This document shows positions 27,522 through 35,584 of a DNA stretch of 42,905 bases, in pieces. Position numbers and translations under genes: made by a program. The stretch's first letter is position 1, and every line of letters begins with the position of its first letter. Origin of the DNA: CAZKUR01 sp964556005 (GTDB lineage Bacteria > Bacteroidota > Ignavibacteria > Ignavibacteriales > Ignavibacteriaceae); assembly GCA_964556005.1 (NCBI GenBank), contig CAZKUR010000033.1, forward strand, positions 1 through 42,905, read 5' to 3'. The notes under the pieces are model-generated. The model had not been told where the DNA came from. It did no database searches and saw only the letters and a program-made list of their open reading frames with translations.

Positions 27522-27997
27522 GCTGCTGCCTAAAAAATTATCTGTAAAAATTTGAATTAGATGCAGATATAAAGCTGCGTTAAATTTTGAATGGATAGAT
27601 AAAGATTTATTCGAATGATTAATCAAAATAAATAGAATTCTTTATAAGAAAATAAAAAGCAATCTAAATAAAAAATGATGCTTTTTCAATCAGAATATGA
27701 AAATCATAATTCATCCCAGTCGGGGATGTTTAATTTATATAAAGAAATATTCTTCTAAGACAACTTGTTTGCCGAAGAAATTAGTTCGGCAAAATGATGA
27801 ATTAATTTTGATGTTTTAAATAATAATTCTCATATAAAGTAAATTTTTGGATGTTAAAAGCATTGAGTCATTCAAACTATTTCACAAAGTTCTCCAAGAA
27901 TAAGTCTTTTTATACCGTCTTTGAAAGATTTATTATAAAAATAAGCAACAACCTTAAACTACGTCCGAATAATTTCACTTAGATAAATGTTTGTATT
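27522..27997. other. Intergenic region with two inverted repeats
   Basis: About 370-475 bases between the BNR gene and the jelly-roll gene (both minus strand). It contains a hairpin CATCCC-AGTCG-GGGATG near 27714-27730 and a 9-bp inverted repeat at 27768-27793. Otherwise it is AT-rich with no gene seen. It must contain the BNR gene promoter. Confidence 0.5.
27768..27793. repeat. Inverted repeat TTTGCCGAA-N8-TTCGGCAAA
   Basis: A perfect 9-bp stem with an 8-base loop in otherwise featureless DNA. No T run follows on either strand, so it is not a classic terminator. It could be an operator, an RNA hairpin or the remains of a dispersed repeat. Confidence 0.55.
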
Positions 27998-28627
27998 TTA
28001 CTGTTTTTCAAAATCCAGATTCTGCGGTTTATTTTTCGCTTTATATGCCGGGCTTTGAAGCATATCAGTTACAGGCAATTCTCTTCCTACACTTTTAAGA
28101 TTCGCATTGTCTATCCAGACTTCACCTTTACCATGCAATGAAACGCCGAAAACTATTTTTACAGCATTGTAGGGAACATCAAGGACGATGTCATACTTAA
28201 TCCAAACGGAAGTACCGAAAACGGGCCTGCCTTCCATATTATCAAAACTCAAGGGAATATCATCACCACCTTCAACTCTCATCCACAATCCAGCCCAGCC
28301 GGATACAAATTGGGATTTTAGATAAGCCGAATATTCCAATCTATCGCCGCGATAATCGCTTGCATTTATTTCCTGCATTAGAGAACAAAAGCCTGAAGTA
28401 TTTGGTGCTTCGGATTTAATGAAAGCCGATGCTTTACCCGATTGACTATTCGAATGATCAATTCCGACAAAATATTCCTGTGTGTTTGTTCCGGTTTTGA
28501 ACCAGCCTTTCGGGATGACTTCACCTTTTTGGGGAGGGATTCCTACAGCCGGGAAATTCGATTCCTGACCATACAAAAATAGAGGAAGAAATAAAATTAA
28601 TGAAATGATGGCAAGATTAGTTCTCAT
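27998..28627 (-). CDS. Secreted jelly-roll (carbohydrate-binding-like) domain protein
   Basis: The ATG at 28625-28627, preceded by TTGGAGAT, gives a signal peptide (MRTNLAIISLILFLPLFLYGQ) and a 209-aa protein; an upstream in-frame start at 28693 would spoil it. The mature protein is one beta-sandwich-like domain: SGKASAFIKSE, MQEINASDYRGDRLEYSAYL, WAGLWMRVEG, SFDNMEGRPVFGTSVWIKYD, KIVFGVSLHGKGEVWIDNA. This pattern resembles a jelly-roll domain found attached to S41 peptidases and erythromycin-esterase-like proteins in other bacteria; here it stands alone. The function is unknown, with ligand binding a guess. It lies 90 bases downstream of bshB1 on the same strand. Confidence 0.65.
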   Translation of the reverse strand: MRTNLAIISLILFLPLFLYGQESNFPAVGIPPQKGEVIPKGWFKTGTNTQEYFVGIDHSNSQSGKASAFIKSEAPNTSGFCSLMQEINASDYRGDRLEYSAYLKSQFVSGWAGLWMRVEGGDDIPLSFDNMEGRPVFGTSVWIKYDIVLDVPYNAVKIVFGVSLHGKGEVWIDNANLKSVGRELPVTDMLQSPAYKAKNKPQNLDFEKQ

Positions 28628-28717
28628 GATATTTATCTCCAATTTATTTTTAATGAATCTAATCCGACCGGCTAATGCAATGTAGCACTTCAAAACTTTA
28701 GAAACAACAAAAATTTT

Positions 28718-29440
28718 CTAAATGTGCTTAAGAAATTCAACTAAATCCAGCTCAATTTTTTCTTCACAATAAAAAGGTTCACCAAATGCTTTACCGATCT
28801 GGAAACCGTAATGATGCGAACGGGCTTCAATATAATTTATAAAATGAGGCCTGCTGATAAAGGTCTCCGGTTCAGTGCTTTTAGGATTATAAAATTGTGA
28901 ACCGTAAGCTCTGACCGCTTTCATTTTTTCTTCAAAAGTATCACTGATATCAACAATAAAAGAAGGCTCAAATGTATATGTCTGCATATAATAATAAAGC
29001 TTGTTAGGACGGTACGCCTCCTGAGGAATTCCTTTTTCGTCGGTGACAATTTTTGCAAGCCCGGTTGAGAACATAGCTTTCTTTATAAGTTTGCTGGCAT
29101 CGATGTGATCCGGGTGACGATCGTTGAAATATGGAGCGAAAATAATTTTAGGTCTGTACTTTCTTATAGTAACAATTACTTTTAACAAATTTTCAAGAGT
29201 ATCCTGAATATTGCCGTCGGGAATTGAAAGATTTTCTCTAACAGTTGTCTTTAAATGTATTGCTGCCTGAAAAGCTTCCTTTTGTCTTGTTTCAGCAGTA
29301 CCTCTCGTACCTAGTTCACCTCTTGTAAGATCAATTATACCTACTTTGATATTATTTTTCGCAAGTTTCGCAATCGTACCTCCCATTGATAATTCAGCAT
29401 CATCCGGATGTGCTGCATAAACTATTACATCAATATTCAT
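28718..29440 (-). CDS. bshB1: Bacillithiol biosynthesis deacetylase BshB1
   Basis: Zinc-dependent deacetylase that converts GlcNAc-malate to GlcN-malate, the second step of bacillithiol synthesis. The 240-aa protein belongs to the LmbE-like family with the zinc motif AHPDDAELSMGGTI at the N-terminus (His and Asp-Asp ligands), DLTRGELGTRGT, the PYFNDRHPDHIDAS metal motif and the RSHHYGFQIGKAFGEPF C-terminal signature shared by BshB1 proteins. Length and motifs separate it from mycothiol enzymes, though generic LmbE amidase activity cannot be excluded. Bacillithiol is the main low-molecular-weight thiol in many Bacteroidota, which fits the taxonomic picture. bshA and bshC are not in the window. 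Confidence 0.88.
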   Translation of the reverse strand: MNIDVIVYAAHPDDAELSMGGTIAKLAKNNIKVGIIDLTRGELGTRGTAETRQKEAFQAAIHLKTTVRENLSIPDGNIQDTLENLLKVIVTIRKYRPKIIFAPYFNDRHPDHIDASKLIKKAMFSTGLAKIVTDEKGIPQEAYRPNKLYYYMQTYTFEPSFIVDISDTFEEKMKAVRAYGSQFYNPKSTEPETFISRPHFINYIEARSHHYGFQIGKAFGEPFYCEEKIELDLVEFLKHI

Positions 29441-29661
29441 ATTGTATAATAATGTTTAATATAGTAAAAAATTTATTGATTCAACTTAAGAATTTTCAAT
29501 CTGCGAATCCATTTTATCCTTTGTTGAAAAACAAAAACGTCTAAAAAATATTTAAAATTATGAGCCAGACTATTTCATATAAAAGATTTAATACTTATTT
29601 TAATTTTAACATCATCTTTTTAATTCAAAATTATCCTAACAAATCTCAAAGAGGGTTTATA

Positions 29662-31221
29662 ATGCGATATGTGTATACTATCCTTTTGTTCTTTTTGTTT
29701 GTCGCAGTAGGTAATTCGCAATATTCTTGGCAGTTAAAACACAGCGGCAACAGTCTGGGAAATCCAATAGGAGTGTACCCGGGTAATACAAACATAATTT
29801 ATTACGGTTCGAATAACGTAATTTATAAGAGCACCGATCGAGGTGAAACTTTTAGCCAAATGGGTACTCCGATTCCGGGCTCTCAATCGATAGATGCGGT
29901 GATCCCCAGCAGTTTTTCTCCCAATACATTGGTTGTTGGGTTACATGCTGCAGGAGACATGATTGTCAAAACAACCAATGCGGGCCAATCCTGGACAATA
30001 GTGGCAAACGGGCTTACATTTTCCTATTTTGGAATTCCTGTAACACCCGATCCATCTCATCCCGATACTTTATATACGATGAGTCAAAACATTTTTATGA
30101 AAAGTACCGACTTCGGTTCTACCTGGACTAACGTTTCATCCGTTACCGGATGGTCGACTCCATGCGATATTGAAGTATTTCCCGATTCATCAAATATAAT
30201 TCTTGCGGGAGATAACGGAACCGGCATCTGGAGAAGCTCGGATTACGGAGTTACCTGGTCGCAAAAATTTTATACTGGAGGTGAAATTCCAACAATAACC
30301 ACAAGCAAACAAAAGCATGGTTATGCATGGGCAACTAAATGGTCCGGCGGCGGCGGTTATGTTCAAACAACAGACTATGGAATGACGTGGAATTATGTAA
30401 ATTATTTTAACGGCAATTATTTATGGGGAACTTCCACAAATCCACAGGATTCAAATTATGTAATGGCAGCCTGCTATTCCTGCGGAAATGTATATATGAG
30501 CCGTGACGGCGGAAATACATGGATGCCGACAAGCATTTCTCCGGCAAATTATGCTGTTGTAATTGTAGATTCAATGACGGTTTTTGCTGCTCAAAGCGGT
30601 GGAATTTACAAGTTGAATTCTCCGTTTTTTGTTACTCCTGTTGAGCTAACGAATTTTTCAGCAAATGCAAACGGTGCTGAGGTTACACTCAATTGGTCAA
30701 CCGCTACGGAAACTAATAATAAAGGATTTGAAATTCAAAGAAATCAAAAATCAAAAATCAAAAGTCAAAACTGGGAGAAAATTGGATTTACTCCAGGGCA
30801 TGGAACGACCACAGAACCAAACATATATTCATTTGTCGACAATAGCGTTTCATCGGGTAATTATATTTATCGATTGGAACAAGTTGATTATGACGGTACT
30901 TTTAAATATTCTAAAGAAGTTGAAGCCGATGTTAATATCCCGGTTAATTTCAGCCTTGAGCAAAACCATCCGAATCCATTTAATCCATCAACAATAATTG
31001 AATTTACAATTCCTTCCGATGCATTTGTAAAAATAAAATTATTCAATTTGCTTGGACAGGAAGTAACCAACATTGTAAATGCAAATTATTCGGCAGGACA
31101 TCATTCAATTAATTTTAATGCCGCAAATCTTTCAAGCGGAATTTATTTTTATATGCTTGAGGCAACCGGTCCGGATGGGTCGGCATATCATGCAATTAAA
31201 AAAATGATTTTATTGAAATAA
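29662..31221 (+). CDS. T9SS-secreted BNR-repeat protein
   Basis: The ATG at 29662 with GAGGG upstream gives a signal peptide (MRYVYTILLFFLFVAVGNSQ) and a 519-aa protein; the frame is open 34 codons further up. Residues about 25-330 hold BNR/Asp-box repeats (STDRGETF, TTNAGQSWT, STDFGSTWT, SSDYGVTWS, TTDYGMTWN, SRDGGNTWM), probably a beta-propeller. Then comes a fibronectin-like linker domain (VELTNFSANANGAEVTLNWS, TATETNNKGFEIQRN), and residues about 430-519 are a T9SS type A sorting domain (HPNPFNPSTIIEF...KKMILLK). The linker domain carries a 7-base tandem repeat (30741-30768). It is transcribed divergently from bshB1. The ligand is unknown. Confidence 0.85.
   Translation: MRYVYTILLFFLFVAVGNSQYSWQLKHSGNSLGNPIGVYPGNTNIIYYGSNNVIYKSTDRGETFSQMGTPIPGSQSIDAVIPSSFSPNTLVVGLHAAGDMIVKTTNAGQSWTIVANGLTFSYFGIPVTPDPSHPDTLYTMSQNIFMKSTDFGSTWTNVSSVTGWSTPCDIEVFPDSSNIILAGDNGTGIWRSSDYGVTWSQKFYTGGEIPTITTSKQKHGYAWATKWSGGGGYVQTTDYGMTWNYVNYFNGNYLWGTSTNPQDSNYVMAACYSCGNVYMSRDGGNTWMPTSISPANYAVVIVDSMTVFAAQSGGIYKLNSPFFVTPVELTNFSANANGAEVTLNWSTATETNNKGFEIQRNQKSKIKSQNWEKIGFTPGHGTTTEPNIYSFVDNSVSSGNYIYRLEQVDYDGTFKYSKEVEADVNIPVNFSLEQNHPNPFNPSTIIEFTIPSDAFVKIKLFNLLGQEVTNIVNANYSAGHHSINFNAANLSSGIYFYMLEATGPDGSAYHAIKKMILLK
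30741..30768 (+). repeat. Four-unit 7-base tandem repeat inside a coding sequence
   Basis: Three perfect copies of AAATCAA (30741-30747, 30748-30754, 30755-30761) and one near copy AAGTCAA (30762-30768). It encodes the KSKIKSQ part of the linker domain. Because the unit is not a multiple of three, gain or loss of one copy would shift the frame before the T9SS sorting signal. Confidence 0.8.
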
Positions 31222-31231
31222 GAAGATTATA

Positions 31232-31278
31232 AACCTTTAAGGTTGCACTTGACTTCTCACGCTGCAACCTTGAAGGTT
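31232..31278. repeat. 16-bp inverted repeat (possible terminator or REP-like element)
   Basis: AACCTTTAAGGTTGCA at 31232-31247 pairs with TGCAACCTTGAAGGTT at 31263-31278 with one G-T pair and a 15-base loop. It begins about 10 bases after the stop of the 29662-31221 gene. Only a short, broken T run follows (ACGTTTTGA), so termination is possible but weaker than elsewhere. Each arm contains its own AACCTT-N-AAGGTT palindrome, a form seen again near 41822. Confidence 0.75.
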
Positions 31279-31429
31279 ACGTTTTGATGGGATTAATAAA
31301 ATATCAAGGCGTTTCATTTAAAATATAATTGCCATTAATTTTATTCATTTAATTTGGTAATTATTTTGTAATTTCCAATGCATGGTTAACTTTCGCCTCT
31401 TTAAAAAATTTTATGTTAAAGGAAAAATT

Positions 31430-32530
31430 ATGAAAATAAATTTTTTACTATTTACAATGTTTGCATCCTTACTAATTTATGCTTCAGTTCAACACGACGA
31501 TGGAATTGTCGGAACGACAAGGTTAAACGGAGAAGGCTGCACATGCCACAATCTCTTTCTCGATACTACGGTAAGTGTTTGGTTCGAAGGCCCATCCGAA
31601 TTAAGCCAGGGTGAAACCGGGAACTACACTTTGTATTTAACCGGCGGCCCGATGGTGGATGGCGGTTTCAATGTTGCCGCCCGCTTCAACACATTGGGAG
31701 TAAATGATACTAATACTCAATTAATGCAGGGAGAACTTACCCATGTTGCACCTCTCCCATTTGTTGGTGATACTGTTTCATGGACTTTCACGCTAACTGC
31801 AAATTCATCCGAAGAATGGGATACTTTATACGCAACCGGAAACAGTGTAAACGGTGATTTATTACCTGATAGCCAGGATAAATGGAATTGGAGTCCCAAT
31901 TTCCCGGTTCATATTTTGCCTGCCACACCGGTCGAATTAACTTCATTTTCCGGAAGTCAAAGTGGAAATGAGATCAGATTAGCATGGGCGACGGCAACTG
32001 AAACTAATAATAAAGGATTTGAAATAGAAAGATTGAATAATTCAAAGATTGAAAGATTAAAAGATTCATGGCAAAAAATCGGATTTGTTCAAGGAAATGG
32101 AACTACCGCTCAATCGAATTCATATTCTTTTATTGATAATCTTACTCATACTCTTAATCTTACTCGTACGCTATACTATCGATTAAAGCAGATTGATTTT
32201 AGCGGCGGATTCAGATATTCCAATACCATTGAAATTATTTTTAATCCGCTTACATTCTCACTCGGACAAAATTATCCTAATCCTTTTAATCCGGCAACTA
32301 CGATCAGCTATTCGTTGAAAAGTGAAAGTAGCGTTCGATTAAATATCTACAATTCAATCGGTGAATTAGTTGTTCAGTTAATTAATTCCAAACAAGGAGA
32401 AGGTTTACATAATATTATTTGGAATGCAAAAAATAATCCGTCGGGAGTTTATTTCTATCAACTGGAAATTTTGGATTCTCATAATAGTATTGTTTCAAAA
32501 GCAGCGAAAAAAATGCTGCTGTTGAAATAA
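31430..32530 (+). CDS. T9SS-secreted protein with a Reeler-like domain and a CXCH site
   Basis: The ATG at 31430 with AAAGGA upstream gives a signal peptide (MKINFLLFTMFASLLIYA) and a 366-aa protein. The mature N-terminus has GEGCTCHN: Cys37-Thr-Cys39-His40, where Bacteroidota relatives of this domain type usually show CXXCH. Residues about 45-165 form a Reeler/choice-of-anchor V-like beta domain (VWFEGPSELSQGETGNYTLY). Then comes the same linker domain as in the upstream gene (VELTSFSGSQSGNEIRLAWA, TATETNNKGFEIERL) and a T9SS type A sorting domain (NYPNPFNPATTISYSL...KKMLLLK). It may be a monoheme surface protein if CXCH binds heme; this is unproven. Two tandem repeats lie in the linker. Confidence 0.8.
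   Translation: MKINFLLFTMFASLLIYASVQHDDGIVGTTRLNGEGCTCHNLFLDTTVSVWFEGPSELSQGETGNYTLYLTGGPMVDGGFNVAARFNTLGVNDTNTQLMQGELTHVAPLPFVGDTVSWTFTLTANSSEEWDTLYATGNSVNGDLLPDSQDKWNWSPNFPVHILPATPVELTSFSGSQSGNEIRLAWATATETNNKGFEIERLNNSKIERLKDSWQKIGFVQGNGTTAQSNSYSFIDNLTHTLNLTRTLYYRLKQIDFSGGFRYSNTIEIIFNPLTFSLGQNYPNPFNPATTISYSLKSESSVRLNIYNSIGELVVQLINSKQGEGLHNIIWNAKNNPSGVYFYQLEILDSHNSIVSKAAKKMLLLK
32028..32067 (+). repeat. 8-base tandem repeat inside a coding sequence
   Basis: Five 8-base units: AAAGATTG, AATAATTC (degenerate), AAAGATTG, AAAGATTA, AAAGATTC. They encode the RLNNSKIERLKDS part of the linker domain, at the same place where the upstream paralogous domain has a 7-base repeat. A one-unit slip would change the frame. 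Confidence 0.8.
32138..32173 (+). repeat. 18-base direct repeat, two copies, inside a coding sequence
   Basis: AATCTTACTCATACTCTT (32138-32155) is followed by AATCTTACTCGTACGCTA (32156-32173). It encodes NLTHTLNLTRTL in a loop of the linker domain. The unit is in frame, so it would expand the loop rather than break the protein. Confidence 0.75.
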
Positions 32531-32618
32531 AGTCAACACATTTGTATTTATTAAGGTAGATTGTAAAGCTCAACAACTTTATTTCCTTAAAGCATTTAGA
32601 ATGATGAAGTCACTAATT

Positions 32619-32658
32619 AGCAAAGATGGCATCTTTTGGAATTGATGTAATCTTTGCT
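32619..32658. terminator. Stem-loop between converging genes
   Basis: AGCAAAGAT (32619-32627) pairs with ATCTTTGCT (32650-32658), a 9-bp stem with a 22-base loop; a smaller palindrome AAAGATG-G-CATCTTT (32622-32636) can form instead. It lies between the ends of the T9SS gene (32530) and the heme lyase gene (32676). The sequence after the stem has TTATAT rather than a long T run, so strength is uncertain. Confidence 0.5.
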
Positions 32659-32675
32659 TTATATCTAAATGACAT

Positions 32676-35084
32676 TTATTGCCGTAAAATTTTCTCTTCC
32701 CGCCTACGCCTGAAGAATGCAACCAATAAACCGAGCGTAATAAATATTACACCAATCCATACAAGATCCATATTCTGTTTTACACTTGCATCGATTGTAA
32801 GTACTTCTTTATGTTGAGTAGAAACCTCATTTGATTTATCTAATTTGATAACGTTAAGATCAATAGTCCCCTCAGCATTTAATTGATTCAATTCAAACTT
32901 TAGTTTTGCAGGTTCAAATGTTTTTGCAATTACATTCTTTTTATTATTTGCAAACTGAATGGAGGGTTCTACGGAATAATTTTTCCCGTTATAGTTAATA
33001 TCCAATTGCGCACCCATTTCAAAACTTTTTCCGTTAACCATGTCCTGCATTGAATTTTTAGGCATGATAAATTTGGTAAAAGTAATTTTCGCATTATCGA
33101 ATTCGAATGATTCACCTTTCTTCAATACAATATTTTTTTGATCACTTGAATTCGCATCGGAACCACTTTGATCGTACTGCACCGGCGAAATGTAAAGATC
33201 GCTTCCAAAACCGGGTAGTATATCCGGTTCTCTCATGAGGCTGTTGTTATAACCGGAAATGAACATTACCGGCGATGCATTAATCGTTTTGTTACCGTTT
33301 TGTATTTCAACCTTAAAAGAATATTTATCACTGCCGTTAATTTGTTCATAGCCTGTAAATTCGAAAGTTCTATTTAATGCATGTATCTTTTCTCCTTTTG
33401 GAAGGGAAAGTTCCAGAGATTTCGAAAAGTTTCCGGAAAGTAAAACTCCCAATAAAAATACGCCGACACCTATATGAGCAATTTGGCCGCCTGTTAAAAG
33501 GAAGCTTATCTTAAGGTTTTTTCTAATTACATCTATATTTGTAACTATAGCAAAAGAAGCCATAAGTGTATAAATTATAAAATAAATTGATGTCATTCCC
33601 GATGCAGCAGCTATTGCGCCCGCCGCAAATAAAGAAATTAAAAAATGTATTCCGGCACCTTTTATAATTTCATTCTTAGGAGTTTCACGCCACCTGAGGA
33701 TTAAACTGAATGCAATCATGAACATAATCAATATTGCAAGAGGAAAGTTCATCTTTGTATAAAAGCTAGTATCAACCGAACTGCCGAATATAGGTGTAGA
33801 AGTTCCTACGATTATTATTAATGCTGTGCCGAGTAAAAGAGCTGAACCGTAAATTAGACCGTTTTCCCTGCTGAAAAAGGATTCATTTGATTGAGCAAGA
33901 TTCTTTAAATCTTTCCATCTGAAAAATACTCCTCCTATTCCAAGAATTGTAAAAGTTAAGATGAAGCCGAGGAGAAAAATATATGTTATCATTCCAGGTG
34001 CAACAAAGGAGTGTACCGATGCATTCGATAGGATGCCGCTTCTAGTAAGAAAAGTACTGTAGACAACAAACACAAAAGTTAAAATGGAAAGGACAAGATT
34101 AGTTCGTATATATTTTGGATGGCCTTCCCTGGCTTGTGTATTTTTCTGGATTATTAATGTATGTAATAATGCAACTCCAATAATCCAGGGAACGAGGCTT
34201 GAGTTCTCCACTGGGTCCCATCCCCAAAATCCGCCCCAGCCTAAAACGCCGTAAGCCCAGTATCCTCCAATCATTATTGCAAGCCCGAGCACTGCCATTG
34301 AAACAGCAAGCCACGGTAGTGATTTGCTCACCCAGCTTTTATAATCTTTTGTAATTACAGCCGACATAGCAAATGAATATGGAATAGACGCCATAGCAAA
34401 TCCTACAAATAATAAAGGAGGATGTATCTGCATCCAGAAATTTTGCAGTAAAGGATTCAATCCTTTGCCAGCACTAATAAAATTCACAACAGGGATATTT
34501 AAACCTGAAAGTATGGCTTTTAAATGCGGCCCGAATTTCAAGAATTGCACGCCGCTGTTATTTGAAACAATTAATCTCTGTATATCAGGCAGTCCGAGGT
34601 AAGAAGCATTAAAATATTTAACCGGTATAAAATCAGATCCCGACCATATATATGAGAATGGATTTTTTAACAACGGGCTAATTAAAATTGCAAGAAATAC
34701 TGCGGCTAAAGTATAAACCATCATGAAAGATGATTCTTGTTTCGTGTCGTCTGAAAGATTTTTCATTAAAAATAATCCCATTACCGATGCGAATAAGAGC
34801 CAGAGTAAAAAGCTTCCTTCCTGCCCGGCATAAAAAGTTGAGAGCAGCAAACCGAAGGATAAATCACTGCTGCTGTATTCAAAAACGTAATTATATTGAT
34901 ATTGATGTGAAAGAATTAGGTAAAGAAGGAAAGCGCTTGCCGCAATCACGAGTCCGGCCATCAGGTAAAAGCCTCTCCTTGCAAGTACAAGAGTATTAGT
35001 ATATCCTTTTAAGGTATAATAATACATCAGGATTGTAAAAATCCCTGTAATTATTGTTAAAGTAATTAATATGTTGCCTAACAT
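32676..35084 (-). CDS. ccmF: CcmF/CcsA-type cytochrome c heme lyase
   Basis: Multi-pass membrane protein of the heme-handling family that attaches heme to apocytochromes outside the inner membrane. The 802-aa protein has many helices, the FYAGQEGSFLLW segment (residues 85-95), the HPPLLFVGFA segment (His221), the tryptophan-rich WWD signature WGGFWGWDPVENSSLVPW (283-300) and a second likely heme-ligand His near 308. A periplasmic domain follows (about 560-770), then a final helix and basic tail. It is longer than classical CcmF (about 650 aa). AACCGGAGA precedes the ATG. No ccmA-E or other maturation genes flank it. It is convergent with the gene for the CXCH-containing T9SS protein and follows the copper operon, so copper and heme needs may be linked only by chance. 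Confidence 0.9.
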   Translation of the reverse strand: MLGNILITLTIITGIFTILMYYYTLKGYTNTLVLARRGFYLMAGLVIAASAFLLYLILSHQYQYNYVFEYSSSDLSFGLLLSTFYAGQEGSFLLWLLFASVMGLFLMKNLSDDTKQESSFMMVYTLAAVFLAILISPLLKNPFSYIWSGSDFIPVKYFNASYLGLPDIQRLIVSNNSGVQFLKFGPHLKAILSGLNIPVVNFISAGKGLNPLLQNFWMQIHPPLLFVGFAMASIPYSFAMSAVITKDYKSWVSKSLPWLAVSMAVLGLAIMIGGYWAYGVLGWGGFWGWDPVENSSLVPWIIGVALLHTLIIQKNTQAREGHPKYIRTNLVLSILTFVFVVYSTFLTRSGILSNASVHSFVAPGMITYIFLLGFILTFTILGIGGVFFRWKDLKNLAQSNESFFSRENGLIYGSALLLGTALIIIVGTSTPIFGSSVDTSFYTKMNFPLAILIMFMIAFSLILRWRETPKNEIIKGAGIHFLISLFAAGAIAAASGMTSIYFIIYTLMASFAIVTNIDVIRKNLKISFLLTGGQIAHIGVGVFLLGVLLSGNFSKSLELSLPKGEKIHALNRTFEFTGYEQINGSDKYSFKVEIQNGNKTINASPVMFISGYNNSLMREPDILPGFGSDLYISPVQYDQSGSDANSSDQKNIVLKKGESFEFDNAKITFTKFIMPKNSMQDMVNGKSFEMGAQLDINYNGKNYSVEPSIQFANNKKNVIAKTFEPAKLKFELNQLNAEGTIDLNVIKLDKSNEVSTQHKEVLTIDASVKQNMDLVWIGVIFITLGLLVAFFRRRREEKILRQ

Positions 35085-35232
35085 TTATTCTCCGGTTTTT
35101 AGCTTTTTTAATTTTCAAAAATAGTCATCAATTGATTAAGCCGTTGTAAACTATAAAACATGATTACACCCAAACCTATTTGATGATTTTAGTCCAATAA
35201 GGCTTCAATTACAATAGTAACTGCTTTTAATG

Positions 35233-35583
35233 TTATTTTTTAACTTTAAATCCATTCTTCAAAAGAGTTTCTTTTGCTTGCTTAAGCGAGACTTCGTTTA
35301 AAGTCATTCCGCATAAAGGGCACTTTCCCGGTTTATCGGAAATAACATTAAAATCCATCACATCCTGATATACTTTCCCATCTTGATTTTTATCGATGGC
35401 TTGGAGGTCGATAATTCCTTCCCTGACAATTGGATTATTTTTCACAGTTTGTTTGTCTTCTTTCATATGCATTGTTTTATGATTCATAGATGAATCGTTC
35501 ATTTTTTGCGCGAATGAAGGTACTGTGAATAAAATTCCAAAAACAAAAATTGCAGCAAAGTCTAATATAATTCTATTTTTCAT
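35233..35583 (-). CDS. Small exported metal-binding protein of the copper efflux operon
   Basis: The ATG at 35581-35583 lies one base past the cusA stop and has GAGGAG inside the end of cusA, so translation is coupled. The product is 116 aa: a signal peptide (MKNRIILDFAAIFVFGILFT...SFA), a Met/His-rich linker (MNDSSMNHKTMHMKE) and a 66-residue C-terminal module (residues 51-116). That module has an EF-hand-like loop (DKNQDGKVYQDV) and a segment VISDKPGKCPLCGM that matches the second half of the heavy-metal-binding domain. The Cys and His of the usual YxCPMHP half are Asp here. 44 of 66 residues equal the C-terminus of the adjacent adaptor protein. By position it could be a periplasmic copper carrier like CusF; this is inference. 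Confidence 0.78.
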   Translation of the reverse strand: MKNRIILDFAAIFVFGILFTVPSFAQKMNDSSMNHKTMHMKEDKQTVKNNPIVREGIIDLQAIDKNQDGKVYQDVMDFNVISDKPGKCPLCGMTLNEVSLKQAKETLLKNGFKVKK

Positions 35584-35584
35584 T

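Noticed and set aside
30665..30997. 110-codon frame inside the T9SS BNR gene
   Set aside because: It overlaps the real linker and sorting domains in another frame. It matters only as the frame entered after a repeat slip, not as a gene.
35085..35232. Hidden ccmE-like or other small gene between the copper operon and the heme lyase gene
   Set aside because: The 148 bases have frequent stops and no start with a convincing product on either strand.
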